The notes under the pieces are model-generated. The model searched no databases and was not told the origin of the DNA. It saw nothing but the letters and a program-made list of their open reading frames with translations. A stretch of 21,751 bases of DNA, from positions 1 to 21,751 of the forward strand of contig CAZVTK010000072.1 of assembly GCA_964629765.1 (NCBI GenBank), written 5' to 3'. Shown here in pieces: positions 19,330 to 21,751 of the stretch. The translations under genes were made by a program, and so were the position numbers. Within the stretch, counting starts at the first letter, position 1. The number at the start of each line of letters is the position of its first letter. Source of the DNA: RCIO01 sp964629765 (GTDB lineage Bacteria; Pseudomonadota; Alphaproteobacteria; Rhizobiales; Rhizobiaceae).

Positions 19330-21751
19330 ATGAAATCCCATGCAAAGGCAGTTGTGATCGGCGGCGGGGTCGTCGGCTGCTCGGTGCTCTACCACCTCGC
19401 CAAGGCGGGCTGGAGCGACGTCATGCTGATCGAGCGCTCGGAACTCACCTCGGGCTCGTCATGGCATGCGGCGGGGGGCTTCCACACGCTCAACGGCGAC
19501 CCCAACGTGGCGGCGCTGCAAGCTTATACGGTGCGGCTCTACCGGGAGCTGGAGGAGCTGTCGGGCCAGTCCTGCTCGCTGCACCTGACCGGCGGCGTGA
19601 TGATGGCCGACACGCCCGAGCGCATGGATTTCTTGCGCGCCGCCCACGCCAAGGGCCGCTATCTCGGCATGGACACTGAGCTGATCACCCCGTCCGAGGC
19701 GAAGGCGATGTTCCCGCTGATGGACGAGACGAATTTCGTCGGCGCCATGTGGGACCCGGTGGAGGGCCATCTCGACCCGTCGGGCACCACGCACGCCTAC
19801 GCAAAAGCCGCCCGCAGGCTCGGCGCCGCGATCGTGCTGCGCAACCGCGTGGTGGAGCTGACGCAGGAGCCCGACGGGACGTGGAACGTCGTCACCGAAC
19901 AAGGCACGGTCAAGGCCGAGCACGTCGTCAACTGCGGCGGCCTGTGGGCGCGCGAGGTCGGCCGCATGGTCGGGCTGGAGCTGCCGCTGCTCGCCATGGA
20001 ACACATGTACCTCCTGACCGAACCGATGCCGGAGGTCGAGGAATTCAACGCCCGCACCGGCCGCGAGATGGTCGGCGTGCTCGACTTCAAGGGCGAGATC
20101 TACACGCGGCAGGAGCGCAACGGCATCCTGCTCGGCACCTATGAGAAGGCGGCGAAGCCGTGGTCGCCGGTCGAGACGCCGTGGGATTTCGGCCACGAGC
20201 TGCTGGCGCCGGATCTCGACCGCATCGCCCCCTCGCTGGAGGTCGGCTTCCGGCATTTTCCGGCGCTGGAGAAGGCCGGCATCAAGCAGGTGATCAACGG
20301 GCCCTTCACCTTCGCGCCGGACGGCAACCCGCTGGTCGGCCCGGTGCAGGGCCTCACCAATTTCTGGGTCGCCTGCGCGGTGATGGCCGGCTTTTCGCAA
20401 GGCGGCGGCGTCGGGCTGGCCCTGTCCAACTGGATGGTGAACGGCGATCCCGGCTTCGACGTGTGGGGCATGGACGTGACGCGCTTCGGCGAGTGGGCCA
20501 CCTTGCGCTACACGAATGCAAAAGTGCGCGAGAACTATTCGCGGCGTTTTTCCATCCGCTTCCCCAACGAGGAGCTGCCGGCCGCCCGGCCGGCTCAGAC
20601 CACGCCGCTCTACGACACTTTTGTCCAGCAGAACGCCGTGATGGGCGATTCGTGGGGTCTGGAAACGCCGCTCTGGTTCGCGCCCAAGGGCACCGAGCCG
20701 AAGGACGTCGTGTCCTTCCACCGCTCCAACGATTTCGCCCATGTCGGCGCGGAGGTGCGGGCGACGCGCGAGCGGGTCGGCGTCACCGAGATCGCCAATT
20801 TCGCCAAATATGCGGTTTCGGGGCCGGACGCGGAAGGCTGGCTCAACCATGTGCTCACCAACCGCATGCCCAAGCCCGGCCGCATCGTGCTCTCGCCGAT
20901 GCTCAACGAGGCGGGCAAGCTGATCGGCGACTTCACGGTGGCGAATGCCGGCGGCGAGCGCTTCCTGATCTGGGGCTCGTCGGCCGCGCAGAAATACCAT
21001 ATGCGCTGGTTCGAGACGCATTTGCCGAAGGACGGGTCCGCCAAGGGGACGGTGGCCATCCACCGCTTCGACCAGACGCTGGTCGGCCTCTCGATCGCCG
21101 GGCCGAAATCGCAGGCGCTTCTGCAAAGGCTGGTGGACGAGGACGTGTCGACCCCGGCCTTCCGCTTCATGGATTTTCGCCGGATGGCGGTGGGCGGCGC
21201 GCCGTGCATGGTCAACCGCATCAGCTATACCGGCGATCTCGGCTACGAGATCTGGATGGAGCCGGCCTACCAGCGCAAGGTCTACGCCGCGATCAAGCAA
21301 GCCGGCGCGGAGTTCGGCATCGTCGATTTCGGCATGCGCGCGCTGCTGTCGATGCGGCTGGAGAAGAACTTCCCGACCTGGTTCCGCGAGTTGCGGCCGA
21401 TCTACGGCCCCTATGAGGGCGACATGGGCCGCTTCGTGCGCCTCGACAAGAACGATTTCGTCGGGCGCGAGGCGGCGGCGGCCGAGCGCGCCGCCTTCGA
21501 CGCCGGCGGCGCGGGCAGGCTGAAGCGCGTGTCGTTCGTGGTCGAGGCAGACACGGCCGACGTGATGGGCGACGAGCCGATCTGGGCACGGACCGGCCGC
21601 GACTTCCCCCATGTGCGGCCGCGGCACGACTACGGCGCGCCGCGCTTCGACGGCGACGGGAGGGCGACACGCGGCAGCAGCGCCGAGAGCGGCACGACCT
21701 CGGCGATCCCCGGCGCGGCGGACGGCGGCTGGCGCGTGGTCGGCTGGGTGA
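19330..21751 (+). CDS. FAD-dependent dimethylglycine/sarcosine dehydrogenase-like protein with GcvT domain (3' end outside window)
   Basis: The frame runs from the ATG at 19330 to the window edge without a stop, 807 residues so far. The N-terminus is a FAD-binding Rossmann fold, VIGGGVVGCSVLYHLAKAG, with GGGVVG at 11-16. H46 in SSWHAAG matches the histidine that binds FAD covalently in dimethylglycine dehydrogenase. A FAO_M-type middle and a GcvT-like folate-binding region fill the rest, including SYTGDLGYEIWMEP and GMRALLSMRLEKNFPTW. Such enzymes oxidatively demethylate dimethylglycine or sarcosine and pass the one-carbon unit to tetrahydrofolate. Between GDEPIW (747-752) and VVGWV (803-807) there are about 50 residues where family members I recall have only a few. 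It is 59 bases after the MttB-type gene, with a weak AAGAAAG site upstream. Confidence 0.92.
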   Translation, partial: MKSHAKAVVIGGGVVGCSVLYHLAKAGWSDVMLIERSELTSGSSWHAAGGFHTLNGDPNVAALQAYTVRLYRELEELSGQSCSLHLTGGVMMADTPERMDFLRAAHAKGRYLGMDTELITPSEAKAMFPLMDETNFVGAMWDPVEGHLDPSGTTHAYAKAARRLGAAIVLRNRVVELTQEPDGTWNVVTEQGTVKAEHVVNCGGLWAREVGRMVGLELPLLAMEHMYLLTEPMPEVEEFNARTGREMVGVLDFKGEIYTRQERNGILLGTYEKAAKPWSPVETPWDFGHELLAPDLDRIAPSLEVGFRHFPALEKAGIKQVINGPFTFAPDGNPLVGPVQGLTNFWVACAVMAGFSQGGGVGLALSNWMVNGDPGFDVWGMDVTRFGEWATLRYTNAKVRENYSRRFSIRFPNEELPAARPAQTTPLYDTFVQQNAVMGDSWGLETPLWFAPKGTEPKDVVSFHRSNDFAHVGAEVRATRERVGVTEIANFAKYAVSGPDAEGWLNHVLTNRMPKPGRIVLSPMLNEAGKLIGDFTVANAGGERFLIWGSSAAQKYHMRWFETHLPKDGSAKGTVAIHRFDQTLVGLSIAGPKSQALLQRLVDEDVSTPAFRFMDFRRMAVGGAPCMVNRISYTGDLGYEIWMEPAYQRKVYAAIKQAGAEFGIVDFGMRALLSMRLEKNFPTWFRELRPIYGPYEGDMGRFVRLDKNDFVGREAAAAERAAFDAGGAGRLKRVSFVVEADTADVMGDEPIWARTGRDFPHVRPRHDYGAPRFDGDGRATRGSSAESGTTSAIPGAADGGWRVVGWV

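Noticed and set aside
19459..21627. A 722-codon minus-strand frame
   Set aside because: Antisense to the flavoprotein, whose motifs (GGGVVG, SSWHAAG, YTGDLGYE) are continuous on the plus strand. High GC keeps the opposite frame free of stops.

Overview
The window is GC-rich chromosomal DNA from an alphaproteobacterium, most likely order Hyphomicrobiales/Rhizobiales and close to the Mesorhizobium/Phyllobacteriaceae group. This rests on the ClpX and ClpP sequence style, an ATP12-type F1-ATPase assembly factor, a GcvT-fused dimethylglycine-dehydrogenase-like flavoprotein paired with an MttB-family methyltransferase, and heptamer-based intergenic repeats. The taxonomic call is inference from protein resemblance. 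I see no rRNA, tRNA, CRISPR array, transposase or phage gene. No gene-free stretch exceeds 300 bases.

Layout. (1) 1-1484, minus: the 5' part of clpX and complete clpP, separated by 268 bases. (2) 1719-2447, plus: a secreted protein built from eight copies of a ~23-residue repeat, ending in a strong intrinsic terminator. (3) 2502-5705, minus: a tight four-gene sulfur/cysteine operon (cysteine synthase, AlaX-type alanyl-tRNA editing protein, 3-mercaptopyruvate sulfurtransferase, GNAT acetyltransferase), with an ATGA overlap between the first two. (4) 5874-10557, minus: a train of six genes: TerB-like protein, CobT-like protein with altered active-site motifs, CrcB fluoride channel, RluA-family pseudouridine synthase, EamA transporter and ATP12. 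The last three overlap or nearly abut. (5) 10729-12890, plus: an acyl-CoA dehydrogenase (probably isobutyryl-CoA dehydrogenase) and 3-hydroxyisobutyrate dehydrogenase (mmsB), two steps of valine breakdown, separated by a striking inverted repeat made of heptamers. (6) About 13009-13150, plus: a run of perfect hairpins ending in an intrinsic terminator, a candidate small RNA. (7) 13157-17497, minus: a small phasin-like protein, a class III aminotransferase and a secreted prolyl oligopeptidase. (8) 17693 to the end, plus: a non-pyrrolysine MttB-family methyltransferase and a FAD/GcvT flavoprotein cut by the window edge, probably a methylated-amine (betaine-type) catabolic unit.

The most unusual items are the heptamer inverted repeat, the candidate structured RNA, the CobT homologue that has lost its catalytic glutamates, the eight-repeat secreted protein, the cysteine synthase/AlaX/sulfurtransferase linkage, and the MttB plus GcvT-flavoprotein pair with no corrinoid protein in view.
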